The notes: a model not told the origin generated them from the sequence alone. Shown: positions 46,753 through 59,215, counted from the stretch's first letter. The stretch is DNA of 64,000 nucleotides from Hyparrhenia diplandra (GCA_015847255.1 JADLZK010002577.1:62001-126000), one strand, 5' to 3'. Made by a program: numbers and translations.

Positions 46753-46823
46753 GCACGAGTTGTTTTATTTTATATTATATTTTATTACTCTATTATCATT
46801 GTCACACATATAGCGCGTCTGTT

Positions 46824-47708
46824 TAGGGATGAAAGTGGTATCGATAATCCCTCGCACCGATCATTTCCGAATCCGAATTTTAAGGATATGAAAACGTGTT
46901 TTTAATATCCGCGCGGATGCGATAATCCGAATCCGACTATATGCGGATAAGGTGTAGGATATGGTATTGGCAAAATCCGGCGAGATATGGATTATCCGAC
47001 AATTAAGCGCGGATTATCCGGCGATTACAATAGGATATCCGAATATTCAACCCAAATGGTAAAAATATTTTAAATATATCTTTGTTGTATATAAAATGAT
47101 AATCCTATATTTGCCTATTTGCCTAATTTGTAGGCAACCGGGATGGGTTCCTTGTTATTGAATACTTTCCTATTTTACCTAATATAGGTAGACACGCAGC
47201 CGTCCTGTACTCTTGAAGAAGTATTTTCTTGGCTAATGATTGAATGAACGAATGATCCGGCTCTTCATATGTTGATCTTTGCATGCATTTATGTGTAGAT
47301 AAATGGCGATTACAGATGGAGATGCAAGTACTTTGGTTAATGAATTTGTTCTCATCATAAAAAAATAATATGTAAGCATATATTATCCGACTTAAAAAGG
47401 TATGTTTCCGCTCCGACACCAGTCCAACCCGCACCATTTCCGACTTCCTAAAAATCCATATCCGCATCCGAATCCGTATAATATCCAATCCGCTCCGAAT
47501 CCATTTAGAAAAAAAGAGGATTAGGATATGGGAGAGCCATTATCCGCTCCGACACCGGTCCGAACCCGTACCATTTCCGACATCCTAAAGAATCCATATC
47601 CGCATCCGAATCCGTATAATATTCAATCCGCTCCGAATCCGTTTAGAAAAAAGGATTAGGATATGGGAGAGCCATTATCCGCTCCGATTCGATCCGTTTT
47701 CATCCCTA
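46824..47708. mobile_element. Ds-like non-autonomous hAT element
   Basis: Begins TAGGGATGAAAGTGG and ends CGTTTTCATCCCTA, the Ac/Ds terminal inverted repeat. It is flanked by identical 8-bp target copies CGTCTGTT (46816-46823 and 47709-47716). Subterminal regions are dense in CCGAATCCG and GCGGAT motifs. The 885-bp body has no transposase, so it could move only with an Ac-type enzyme supplied elsewhere. An internal tandem duplication of about 136 bp starts at 47408 and 47544. Confidence 0.92.
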
Positions 47709-47990
47709 CGTCTGTTTGTGACTGAAATTGTAGGGCCTCTTTAGACTCGAAGGAATAGAAAACAAAGGAATCGTAGAAATACGAATAGGGTAAGAGTAAA
47801 GAGAGAAAACAGATGAACGAAAAACAAAGGAAAGTTACACAAACTGGGGTTTGGAACAAAGGAACTGAAAACCAATGAATGAATTAAAGAAACACCAAAA
47901 TTCAAATTAAAAATAATTTAGTTCATTCACTGTGCTCTCCCTTTTGGCTGTTTGTGCGTCTCAGATGTGGGCCAGCAGCCTGAGAGCATA

Positions 47991-48230
47991 CTGCCTCTCG
48001 TCTCATTGAGTTTGTTGTTTTTTGACTTTTTAAACTTAATGTTTGACTATCCATCTTATTTTAAATATTTATATAAATAATAAAATAAATTAATCAATAT
48101 TCAAGTATCTTTTTTTTATAAAATAAGTTTTTTAAAAAATTATATTTATACAAAAATTTAAATCAGATGAATTATCGAAAAAGATTTACACCGAAATCCA
48201 GCCGTAATAAACGCAATGAGACGGAGAGAG
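47991..48230. mobile_element. Stowaway-type MITE
   Basis: Starts CTGCCTCTCGTCTCATTGAG and ends CGCAATGAGACGGAGAGAG, flanked by TA (47989-47990 and 48231-48232). The interior is AT-rich; about 240 bp. Confidence 0.75.
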
Positions 48231-48319
48231 TACATGGATGCGACAGGTCACAGGACGAATCAACTTCTTGCACACTTGCACCATTTTCTCTCACGCAGAT
48301 GCGTTCCTCGTGCATCCGC

Positions 48320-48510
48320 GAAATTTTTGAGTTCCTTCAATAATAATCCGTGAAAAAATTTGAGTTCCTTCAATAATAATGCGTGAAAAAATTGAGTTCC
48401 TTCAATAAAAAAAAGCGCCGAATACGGTCCTTTGCTCTCACCAATAACGTCCCTTTTCCACGTAAGGAGGCAGTTGTCCGCACGTCACGCCCGATGCCAC
48501 CCTTCATTTA
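48320..48510. repeat. Three-copy 33-bp array plus dispersed duplicate copy 2
   Basis: TTGAGTTCCTTCAATAATAA with a GTGAAAAAAT tail is repeated at about 48328, 48361 and 48393. It is followed by the 48410-48510 match to 45778-45925. Confidence 0.65.
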
Positions 48511-48759
48511 GAGGGTGTTTAGTTGGTGAAATATTTTGGGTTTGGGTATTGTAGAAGACTTTTCGTTTTGTATTTGATAATTATTGTCGCCATATAGACT
48601 AACTTGGCTTAAAAGATTCGCCTCCGCACTTTTCACCAAACTACGCAATTAGTTTTTTTATTTATCTACGTTTAATGCTCCGTTCATGCGTTAAGAAATT
48701 GATGTGACGCGAAACTCAGAAGACTTTTTGGATTGGTGCATGGAAACTAAACACACCCT
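48511..48759. mobile_element. Tourist-like MITE
   Basis: Starts GAGGGTGTTTAGTTGG and ends GGAAACTAAACACACCCTT; the flanks contain TTA and TAA. About 249 bp. Same end class as the element at 44739. It sits directly beside the solo LTR. Confidence 0.65.
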
Positions 48760-48770
48760 TAATATTATTG

Positions 48771-50147
48771 TGTCGTGGTTGTATACCACGGTCACCGATG
48801 AAAGTGTATGGCTCGTGTGGATCTCCGGTGGCCTAGCTCAAACGTGACACGGCATATATACTTGTTCAGCCATCGGAGCCCTACGTCCGGTGGGATCACT
48901 ATGAGGTCGAGCTCAAATGCTCGTGGTAGGGGTTTACAAGCGAGGGTGAGAGGAGCGAGCTCCCAACTCTCTGTGTATGATTGAGGCAAGTGCCAATAGC
49001 GAGAATCCCTATGTGAGTGTCGAGCTCCTTTCCTTTCTTGGTGGCCAAGGGATCCCTTTTATAGTCGCAAGGGATGTACAGGAGGAGCCACCGAGGAGGG
49101 GAAGAATAATACAAAAAGATGGAGTCATGCAAGTGCTGCAGCTACCGAGCTGCTCTTGTCTTGTCATAGCCTGTCCCATTTGGTAGGCCTGTCTAGGGCT
49201 TGATCAGGAACGGAATCCCGCCGCCGGGTGAGCTCACGTGTGCCCCGACGAGCTCCCCGAGCCGTCTTTCCCATATTGACATGTTTATTATGACCCGCGT
49301 GCCCTGATGACGCCGTAATCGAGTGCCAGGGGAGGGTAAAGTCCCGTCGAGGGTCTGATACCGCCCGCCCCGCCGACTATGTCACGAATTCCGCATCGTA
49401 GTGGGCGGGCTGCTCGGGGGCCCGGGGAGCGTACGGGCGGCTGCCAGTATGCACACTTTGTAGAAGCCATCATTCCTGTTGTCGTCTTGCGGTTGGTGGG
49501 AGGCGGATTCGGTATCCGGGGTCGATACGTCGTGTCCACGGATCTACCGGTTGGCGGCCGCCGCTACGGAGCGGCGCCGCCGCGCCTATGATACTCAAGT
49601 ATCCCTAGCCGTGGTGTCAGAGATTGACCTTCCCGATTTCCTTTCTTTGGGATGGAAGCTAGGGCATCTTGATGGTTCGGAACCACGCATTTGGCGGGCC
49701 CCCGAGTCTTCACGAACTTCGAGGTCCTACGAGTCGGGAGGTAAGCCTCTCTAAGGCCGCGGTCACCCTTGAGGGGGCACGAGCTCGAGAGCTTTAGGTC
49801 TTTCCGAGCGCCTCATCGCACGAGCCGGAAGTGACAGTTCAATCTCCGAGGTCACGTGGTTCCGCCGCGAGCTCATGTGAGCTCGGATGACCTTCGTGGG
49901 GGCCGCGAGCTTATGGTCTCGTGAGCTCTGGCGCAACCTAGAGCTCGTGCGAGGCAGAGTTTTGGTCGTCCGGCCTTTGAGCTCGTGCAAAGGCGTAGTT
50001 AGCTCGAGGGCCGCCCTCTGAGTTCGCCCGAGGCGGAATTAGCTCGCGGGCTGAACTCGATTGAAGTCGGTTTTAGGCCAAGCCATGGCTGGGCCTTTGT
50101 CGCGAATTGTCGCTTGTTATGGGTACCCTTGATATTCGTACCCGGCA
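48771..50147 (-). mobile_element. Solo LTR of a Gypsy-type retrotransposon
   Basis: The ends are TGTCGTGG and CCCGGCA on the plus strand (TGCCGGG and CCACGACA on the minus strand). It is bounded by a perfect 5-bp target duplication TATTG (48766-48770 and 50148-50152). On the minus strand a TATA box, GCGACTATAAAAGGG, lies near 49055-49070, fixing the orientation. The length is 1,377 bp with no internal region, so it is the product of LTR-LTR recombination. Its interior is rich in GAGCTCG motifs. Confidence 0.85.
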
Positions 50148-50155
50148 TATTGGTA

Positions 50156-50493
50156 CTCCCTCCATATTGGCGTTAGAAGTTGTTTAGGAGTAATTTTTTC
50201 CTTTCCACCCCTATTAAATTCAAGTGTCGTATATTGCATAAGAAAAATAAGTTGGTGGCGGATTGGCTAGCCCATTTGTTGGTGTAGCAGCCAGTGCGGT
50301 ACAAGCTCGATCCCCATGGCCTCATCTTTTTTACTGGTTTTGGCACATTTATGAGGGGCAGGGATGTCTAAACATCATCGATGGTTGCAGGACGACTAAT
50401 ATCCCGCTGCGGACGATGGCTGCAGGACGACTTCTATTCCATTCTGTTGTGGGCGATGGATCCAGGGCGACTTCTATTCCATTACGGAGGGAG
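50156..50493. mobile_element. Stowaway-type MITE carrying a short internal tandem repeat
   Basis: Starts CTCCCTCCATATTGG and ends ATTCCATTACGGAGGGAG, with TA on both sides. Inside, a unit with GCAGGACGACT and CTTCTATTCC is present in three partial copies (about 50385-50480). It lies 3 bp beyond the TSD of the solo LTR. Confidence 0.7.
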
Positions 50494-52961
50494 TACGACT
50501 TTTGGGTGGATATTTTGGTTCCTCCGTTTTTGTGAAGCCACACTGTACATTCTAGAGGAATGGTAAGTTTTGTTCCTTCAATCCAAAGAGCAAGTGGCGT
50601 CAGCAAAATGCTGGAACCACATTCCTGTAGGGGCTGATTGGTTGCCCACACCACCTCTAGCCGGGATGAAGAGGCCAACCAAAGGTGTGAGAACCTCCTA
50701 ATTCATCGGGCCCCCGCGCACCTATCTTTGTCCCAAAGACCTCGACAAATTGTGCGAGATGCACCCAATAACTTAAGAAACTGTCGGGTGTCATCGGAAA
50801 CCCCGATTACACCACTCATACCAGGATCAACAAAGGAGTAGCTACAACATTACAACATTTGTTACAAAAATATAGATTAGAGTGCAGAAGAATAATAACA
50901 TAAATTTTACAAAACGTGAATAAGTTACATTTGAGTAAACTTAACTAAATTTGTGGAAACCGAGTATAACTATAGGAGACATCTAAGTCATGTCGAGCCC
51001 ACCGACACAACCTTGATTAACGGCACGAGTCAACACCTGCAACAAGGGTTAACAAACCCTGAGTACACAAAGTACTCCGCAAGACTTACCCGACAAAAAG
51101 AAAAGACTCCAAGGATATGCTGGCTTAAGGGAAGTAGAGCTAGAAAAGAGAAGTTTGCAGAAAAGCTTACTACAAGTGGATCCTTACTTTCAATATTTTT
51201 AGCATAAATAAAGCTAGATTTGCACCCGTTCTATCTCAAACACTTTTAAGCAACACATGTCAACTTATCTCTCGCATCTCTTTTCCTTTCATAACCATGA
51301 GTAACCTTGTTTCTTCAATTACTACGATGAATGGGCGTAAGAACGGGTCTCCATAACCGAGAAGCAACGGCGATTCATGAACCGATTAATACCTAGCCGG
51401 GGATATGTAGCACTTAAGCAACCACACGACATATGTAGCACTTAAGCTTGCATATATCAACCTTCTTTCAGATTTGTCCAAAACGGGAACGAGGCTGCGC
51501 CACCCGAGAGCACAAGACTCCACCTCCCTACCCCGCCCTAATGACGGTTTGACCCAAGAGGGTGGGTACACGCTACTCCCGCCATCTCTCCACTCCCAAA
51601 GGCGTGGTTACCATTCCCGATTTGCTCCACCGAGATCCGCTTACCGAGTATGTGGCTAGTTAGGGTCGACCGACTGGGGTGACAACAGGCCGCCGTGTGT
51701 TTTGCCGTAAGGCCTCAGCGCATTTTGCGTTCAAAAAGTCCCGAACTTAACAATCCAAACAACGGGACGGTCCTTATACGACCAACACGGGACAAGCACG
51801 GCTAGGTATCCCGCCGGCTTTCAACCTACGCCCGTCGATCTCAAATTCATCACTACCATATTTATTCTCATGAACCACCATCGGGGTGTTCTCTTTTTCC
51901 ATAGCCGGGGAGGAACAAAGATAAAACCTATATCTCGCGAATGATGAAACCATCACTTTCGACTTCTACCGAAGTCTAGGCATTACTAAGCATAAAAGAT
52001 CGACCTACACATACTAATGGGATAAATTCGGAATAAATCAGAGATCAAGGTAATCATGCAAAGAACGGCATCAACCAACTCCTACTAACTTAATGCACAT
52101 TGCACTAGACTTAAGGTGAATAAAATATTTATAAAAGCGAGAAGGGTTTATGCTCCGGGGCTTGCCCGTGTTGCGAGGGAAAAGTTAGATTCCAAAGCCG
52201 GATCACCAAAGTTAATCTTGACACCTTCACCTCTCGGTGGATACACCTTCTCCCAAAGCTCGATCTTCGCAAACCACATCACTCTCGTTCACTACACGTA
52301 AATTAATAACGTATGCTCAACATAATGAAATGGTAAACATGATGCTTGATGATGCATGAAATAATAAACACTTGAGTACAACTTTCCTTCAAGATAAAGT
52401 TGCAACCCAACAAAACCAACTTGTTGGACTACTCTACAAGATATCATCACCATTGCCTAAGGAGTTCTCAAGGACCATTTGATTATGGTATGATCCAAGA
52501 TTCACAAAGCAATCCCAAATCACACATCAAACCTAAGTCATTAAACTCTAAACACCGACCTTCCTAATAAATAAAATAAAGCATAATATAGAAAATAATT
52601 TAAACATTTCAAAATGACCCCAAACTTTTTATACAAGTAGGTCACATCATAAAAACAAGCATTACCAAATAAGACACATGGCTCCTCTCAGGTCGGCCGC
52701 CCCGCCCCACACGGTTGTGGTGGGCCCCGGACCGTGTGAGGTGTCTTATTTTGTCCTTTAGGTCCCCGGAATTCATACTAATCACCTTGGTTTGGTCCTT
52801 TTCTTCCGTTTATCTATTTCTCCTCTTTTCTTTGGTATTCGAATATTTGAGAGTTCTCCTACAAAACTGAGTGTGCACCAAAACTCATGGAATTCATTAG
52901 TATAAACCCTATCATCTAGTGTTCTTGTTCCCAAATGTTCTATTATTTCATAATAAAAGGT
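50494..52961 (-). mobile_element. LTR-retrotransposon-like remnant, unclassified
   Basis: At 50782 the plus strand has TGTCGGGTGTCATCGG, which on the minus strand is an LTR-like end CCCGACA after a GTGTAATCGGGG motif. Further along, CCTGAGTACACAAAGTACTC and CGCAAGACTTACCCG match sequences common in grass LTR elements. I could not define the other end or a TSD. ORFs in 51386-52301 carry no domain. 52680-52745 holds a GC-rich palindromic stretch around CACACGGTTGTGGTG. Confidence 0.35.
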
Positions 52962-54401
52962 TGACGTTAACTAACGGCCAATAGGGGTGAATTAGGCAAC
53001 TTAAAATTCTACTTCTAATTATGGCCTCTAACTTCACCTAGTCAAAACCTATTGCAAGAAAGTAAATTATCTACGTGTGTAACTACGGTTTTGCTAGGTG
53101 TGTTGCTATCTCTACCAAAAAGTTATGCAACCTCGGTTCCAATCCTATTGACTAGCCTATCAATTAAGCTAGAAAAGTAAGGCACATAACCAAGGTACCA
53201 AATATAAATACAGAAGATAAAAGGGCGATAGAGATGCAAACTCTCATCGATAACCCTAGTATTTTTACCGAGGTATCGAGAAGCGTGCAAGCTTCCCCTA
53301 GTCCTCGTTGGAGCCCCTTGCAAGGAATCCCTCACAAGGGCCAAGCTCCTGATCGGGTAACTCCATGGATAGCCTCGGGCCTTCCTCACTCTCAAGCGGG
53401 TCTTCGACATTCCATCCGACATGCCTCTCCCGCATTCTCCCCGTCATCTTCACTATGAAGTTTTAGGCCAAAATGTCATGGGCCTTGTTCCTCGGTACAT
53501 GGTGTCGGCCACACCACAAACACGGTTGGTGTGGTTTTCGCAAGACTCTAAGCCCCACCGAGTACAACAATGGTGAGAGGAATGCAATCCTCACTAAACA
53601 CTAAGCCTAAGCCTACAACAAGCGCATAAGCGATGGTCTAATGGACTTAAGCACTTCGCGAGTCACCTATGTTGATCACCAAATGTATCACTAAGCACTA
53701 TGCAAGTGGAGAGCACAAAAATGGTGAACAACACTTAGACATGTTTCCACACTCCTGCACTTGAGAAATGGTAGTTGGATGAGGTATATATAGGCCCCAA
53801 TGAGAAAGTAGCCGTTGGAGGCAAAATCCCCCTTTTCTGCTACGCACCAGACGTGTCCGGTCCTCCCGACCGTTGGTTTTTTCAGAGTCTATTGGACGCT
53901 CTAGCCTTCATGCACCGGACCTCTGCTCCCAACATCCGGAGTAAGTCTAGAGAGCTCCTAGACCGCCAATTTCACATTCGATGCATCGGTCCCCCATCAT
54001 CGGACGCGAATCGTGCCGGGTGACCGCTCGGATGCATTGGATGCGGCTAAAATTCAACACCGATGCGCCGAAAGTGGTAAGATTGACGTCAATCCAACAT
54101 CCTGTTTTTCTCTAGTCCCGAAAACCCTTGTGTTGACTAGAATCTTCGTGATCTTTGCTTTGGGTTCGGTTCCACCTTCATGTGTGGGACTATGCTTGAT
54201 CTTGATATCTTTTCTTGAGCCTCTAAGATCTTGCTTGAGGTGTTGATCATTGGATCACCACGTCGTATTTGTCCAAGCCATGTTTGCAACCCCGTAGGAC
54301 TATAAAATATACACTTGCAAACTCATTAGTCCTATTTGGTCATGTTGATCATCAAACACCAAAATCCAAACTAAAATGCATCGAGGTCCATTTTCCTTAC
54401 A
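52962..54401 (-). repeat. SIRE-type Copia LTR on the minus strand
   Basis: On the minus strand a purine tract AAAAAGGGGGAGAT is followed by TGTAAGGAAAATGG, the LTR start at 54401. The end is TTAACGTCA at 52962. A TATA box (CCTATATATACC) lies near 53783-53794. The 3' part contains CTAATTCACCCCTATTGG, the same signature as the LTR at 874-2590. GGAC-rich short repeats at 53840-54030 are again like those of the first LTR. About 1,440 bp; the left boundary is less certain. Confidence 0.6.
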
Positions 54402-54960
54402 ATCTCCCCCTTTTTGGTCATTGATTACAACACGACCAAAGCAAACAAATAATAATACTTTGCAAAATTTAAAACTATCTATTTGCTAGGATGTAATGCA
54501 AGGACAAGTTCATATGATGCTAAAGATAACATTTGAAAGAAAATGTTATTAACTCATCCGGTCCTTGCTCATGTCCCCCGGTAGTATTATGGACTTATAC
54601 TCCCTCTAAATTCGTAATCTAGAATTCTCTTTCATGGACCTTTTCCAATTAGGATCGTATTCATTTATTAATGAATTTGCGATTGCTTTGGTCCTACAAA
54701 TTCTCCCCTTTGGAATCGAAACATAAAAAGGAAGATATTAGTAGCACAAGGGAGGATTAAATTATGTGATCCTTCGAATGTGGAAATGGAATAGGTCACA
54801 AAATTTTTATGGATGATGTTGAGGAGGTACTTCCGACGTAACATAGAAAAAGTTAGTTTGGCCTAACCAATTAGGGTAGGGTTACAATGAGGGAATCAAC
54901 TAACAAATAGGTTTCCTAGTTCGTTTATGCGAATGCACAATAGATTGATCCTAACTATCA
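54402..54960 (-). mobile_element. SIRE-type Copia 3' internal remnant
   Basis: Continues from the polypurine tract into non-coding sequence of the same element. It carries no recognisable pol, and the element fades out toward 54960. Confidence 0.4.
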
Positions 54961-55029
54961 TCCAAGTTTCTTATAATAAATCCAGCGCACTTAAGTATAT
55001 TTAGAAACAAATATTTTTGTATATACTAC

Positions 55030-55470
55030 TTAAATATCGTAAAAATATCATAGAACATCATTTAACACTAGATCTAAAATCTCAAAATTTAGAATAGAAC
55101 ATCATATGTATACTACGTGAACATCACACATACCACAAAAGATGAAATGAAACAATAAATTAGTGATGTAATGAATTATAGTCAAATAAAATGAAGAGAA
55201 ATACTACCGAACATCACATAATATATCCTAGAACATCATTTTATACTATCGAATATCACATATACACCATAGAACATCACGTTAACACTACAAGAACATC
55301 ACATTAACATTATACGAACATAAAAATGCATCGTAGAACATCACATTAACACTACATGAACATCACATTAACGCTACACATACATCACATTAACATTACA
55401 CAAACATAAAAGAAAAATACATCGTAGAACATCACTTTAAAGGCACACAAACATCACTAAATATTAGAAT
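55030..55470. repeat. AT-rich satellite-like array, about 20-bp unit
   Basis: About fifteen diverged copies of a unit close to GAACATCACATTAACACTAC, some joined by GCATCGTA or CACATA spacers. The best-ordered part is 55260-55400. Unit spacing is irregular, and there are no unique spacers of constant length. Confidence 0.65.
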
Positions 55471-56084
55471 TAGAATAGAACATCACGTTTCTAATCATAG
55501 GTGTAAAATATTTGACAAAATTGTAAGTAAAAAAAATAAAAAATAATAAAATACAAATACAGGAGAAAGAAAACAAAAGGAATGATAAAATACCGCTAAA
55601 AATAAAAATGAAGAAAAAAATAGAATAAAATAAAATAAAAATAGAAATGAAGAATAAATGAAAAGAAAAAAAAACAAGACAATAAAGACAATAGAAAACA
55701 AAAAAAAAAGGAAAACAGAAAAAAAAGAAATAGTAGAAAGGAAAGAAAGATAAAGAGAAAAAAGAAGACATAGAACCTATATAAGAAAAAAAGGGAGAAA
55801 AGGAAAAAGAAAAAGAAAAAAAGATTTGTACGTATGAACATGTGGTTGCGATGGCCTAATCGCATCCACAACCGGCATGGTCATCGCTGGCTGACTCGTA
55901 TTTCACACACTAACATAATATATTCCGTATAATATAGCTACTGTTTCCATTGCTCGTCTCTCTATTGGTTGTCAAAGCAAAGTAGGGACCTCCGACAACA
56001 TACGCCGTCGCGCTCAATGATCCGAGAGCAAGTGACAGCGACTCACTAACAATTAGTTTTTAATCAGTTTATTCACTTTGAGCT
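55471..56084. other. Purine-rich low-complexity tract and flank, no gene
   Basis: 55510-55830 is almost pure A/G on the plus strand. Its minus-strand ORFs (Phe/Ser/Leu only) are artefacts of this composition. 55830-56080 has no recognisable feature. Confidence 0.6.
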
Positions 56085-56537
56085 ACTCCTCCATCCCTAA
56101 ATAATCATCATTTATGTTTTTAAGAAACAACTTTAATTAAATATATATTTGAAAATATTAATATTTACGATACTTCCTCCATACCGGTAAAAAGAAGTCA
56201 TTTTTCGTAAGATTTTTTTTTGGTCAAACATTGAGAATATAAATTATTAATTACTTTTAAGATGAAAATATATAAATAGATTTGTCTTAAAAAATACTTT
56301 ATGTATCACATTTCTATAAATATTTTTTTATAATAAAAAGAGATCAAAAGCTTATATTTTGAAAGACCGTATCGTTGTCCTAACAACTTCTTTTACTAGT
56401 ATGGAGGAATTATATATTTTGTATCGTTGAAAAGATATTTGAAACTAGGTTTTTACTAATTTATTTAAAAATATAAAATTGCACGTATTTTAACTTATGG
56501 CATGCACAACAACCACCAAACCGAAATTGAGGGAGTA
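56085..56537. mobile_element. Nested Stowaway-like MITEs (inner copy 56173-56409)
   Basis: The inner element starts CTTCCTCCATACCGGTAAAA and ends TTTTACTAGTATGGAGGAA after a TA. It appears to sit inside an outer element that begins CTACTCCTCCATCCCTAAAT near 56083 and may end ATTGAGGGAGTAG near 56537. The outer pair is weak; the inner pair is clear. Confidence 0.55.
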
Positions 56538-57100
56538 GCAAATATAGTGCCGTTGGAGAGACCCGCCATCCCACCGCTCATTGGTGGAGAGGGGTGGTCG
56601 GAAAGCTAGTGCTGTCCTCCTGGTACGAGGTTTACTGTTATGGAGGGAACACGGAAGAGTAATGTCACCGCCCGGTGAGCGCACGCGCAGGAGCGGTGGA
56701 CAGCTGCCTTGTCACTGTCAAGTGTGAATAGTCTGTACCCTGTCAGGCTGTCACTGTCAGAAAGCTTTGCGATGACACTGTATGAAGAAATAATTGTCTA
56801 AACAAATAATAAGTACAATTTTTTTTTTTAAAAGTACACCAGCCCTTTTACAAACAGATGCTATTAAAACAAAATGATAAAAAACGCATTTGTTATGGGA
56901 TATATTAACTTTTACAAACAGATGGTATTAAAACAAAATGATAAAAAACGCATTTGTTATGGGATATATTAACTGTTCTACGAGGGCTGATTTTGACTAA
57001 TTTAATAACACTATAAGATAGAATAAACTGAGAGATAAGCGGATTGCATTCGTTGCACAGAACTGTACTATCTCCGCCTGTCGTTTTCGTCGAGAGCGAC
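56538..57100. repeat. Intergenic sequence with a two-copy 64-bp tandem repeat (56845-56972)
   Basis: Units start CTTTTACAAACAGATG at 56845 and 56909 and differ at one or two positions. The rest of the stretch has no recognisable gene. Confidence 0.7.
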
Positions 57101-59215
57101 AGGCATGGGGTTTAAAAGAGGTACCCAGCACCAGAGCTTTGCGCCCGAACTTCATCCTCTCCCCATCGGCCATCGGCCCTCGGCCAAATACATAAATCCT
57201 GCGCTCCGACGAAGGTATTGCTTCCGCCCGCCCCCTCCCCCCCCACCCCGGCGCACACATCCATCCCTCAGCATATATTACTTCTGTTATCTAGTTGATA
57301 ACACAGCAATGCGCACGCTTTCTGTAATCTGCCTAGATAGTTCTTGTTTGCTTTCTTTCTCGTTGTTGGTTCTCTCTTTTTTGGTTATTAGGCTTTTTGT
57401 TACCTCAGCCTTGCCACTGTACTGTAGCAGTTATTAGTTTCTGATCTTTCCTTGCTGGGAGATCCTGAGTCATAAAACTGCTAGTAAGAGGCGGCTAGAT
57501 AGATATTTGGTGCTGCTGCATGCATGCTGTTTTCCATTTCCTCCATGTTGCAATCAGCCCCTGCGGCCACGCACAGTCCTCAGCCGGCACTCTACTAATA
57601 AGAAGCAAACGGAAATTAGATAGTATCAGCCGGCCAAGGGACATCAGAAACATGAAATAGTTAGTACAGTAAGATTTTGGCCGAACAAAAAAAACGGTCG
57701 TTGTTTGTCATATTAAACTCTGCTGTGGACCTGCGGTGCTGCCACACCAACTCTGTTTTAAGTTTTCGGTGTTTCAAGTACAGTAAGATTTTGACAGAAC
57801 AAAATAGGAGTAGTATGTATATTAAAGCTGGATAACGAGGCGGCTCCGCTCGTTTTGCCGGCTCGTTTTGGCTCTAGCTCGGCTTTCAGTTTGGCTCGGC
57901 TTTTAGTTTGGCTCCTTTCGTTAAAAGCTAGAGATGCTTGTTAAGCTCGCAAGCTAATGTATAAAAAATATACAAAATATAATAGTTATATGTATTTAAA
58001 GTTTAAAAATAGTAATAATACAAAAAGTAATATATCTAGGGACTTAATTGAAAACAACTTAATATGTGCTAACATATGTAATGTATGACATAAAGTAATA
58101 TAAAACTAATATAGATTTTGTTGTTTTTTCATAAGTGCGTAGCTCGTTTGGCTCCAGAGAAATTTATGAGCTAAAATTTTGGCTCGGCTTTCTCGTCATC
58201 CTAACGAGCCGAGTCGAGCCGAGCCGAGTCAGCCACGATCGGAGCGAGCTAACAAGCTTCGAGTTTTTTTTTTTTTTTTTTTTGTCCAACTTTAATGTAC
58301 ATATATATCCTCAAACAACGAACACTGTTTTAAACTCTGTTTTAAGTCTCAAGCGCCATCACGGTCGGTCAGTCCCCGTGGCCATGGGCGATTGGCAAGA
58401 GTGCGTCTCAGCGGTCGCTGCTCTGCTGCTGCGTGTCTCAATCTGAGGGACTAGAGTACGTGTGAATCTAGTGCTATAGTAACCGCAGCAAAAAGAACCA
58501 TTCAAGCTATTAATTGATAGGATGCAAACGAGCAACCGATTCTGCCGAGCATGGTTGTCCTGTTGAGACTTGAGAGCGATGCATCCTCGTCATCGACTCC
58601 ACTGCTGGGCTGCCGCCCATTAAAAAGAATGGTACCGATGCAAGATTTACTAGAGTACCCTTGGTGAATATAGAAGACGAATTTCCCCAACTGCCGGGGA
58701 GATTTCGAGCTTGAGACGCTCCCCTCGATGAGATCGGACACCTGCGTCGTCCTAGCAAGTAGGTACTCAGGGCCTCAGGGGAGAGGAGGCGTACCTCCCT
58801 GCTCTCTGGCCTTGAGGACGAGCACGACATTAGGGGCGCCGCTCACGCGGTGCGTGCTTTGGACTACGATGATGAGCTCTGGAATACAACTGTTTATACA
58901 AAGCATAATAATTTCATTTCATGCAGATATATATGCCTCGTCAATGTTTTCTTTTCATTCAAATGATTTATTATTGCCTTATTTTAAATATATATAGATT
59001 CAAAATGTTCTGTGATGTTGCTGCTAATTCCTGTTTGTTCGTTAATTTTCTTGCTGTAACTCTTTTCTTAAAATTCTACGTATAGTATTCATGACATCTT
59101 CCATGACGTCAAGGACTTGAGGATTCAACAAGACGGTGGCTTAGAAGCCGGTTTTTACTGAAGAAGGCTTGAACGTGTGCAGATATTACTACATTCTGGC
59201 GGTGCCACGGTTATT
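57101..59215 (+). other. Region upstream of the DUF6490-type gene, possible distal leader exon and hAT-like piece
   Basis: 57120-57215 is GC-rich with ATACATAAATCC and then CGAAG|GTATTGC, which could be a first leader exon and donor. An acceptor-like GTGTGCAG lies at 59174-59181, 35 bp before the DUF6490 ATG, but the long intron this implies is only inferred. 57826-58262 is rich in GGCTCG and CGAGCC in both orientations, like subterminal regions of a hAT element whose ends I could not match. 58500-58830 has ORFs on both strands without a known domain. Confidence 0.3.

Noticed and set aside
55030..55470. CRISPR-like array
   Set aside because: Unit spacing is irregular, spacers are not unique or of constant length, and the context is a plant nuclear genome.
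55457..55871. Minus-strand ORFs of about 70-105 codons rich in Phe, Ser and Leu
   Set aside because: They are translations of a purine-only low-complexity tract and have no domain structure.
58502..58830. Protein-coding gene on the minus strand
   Set aside because: Open in two frames, but no recognisable domain, promoter or splice context.
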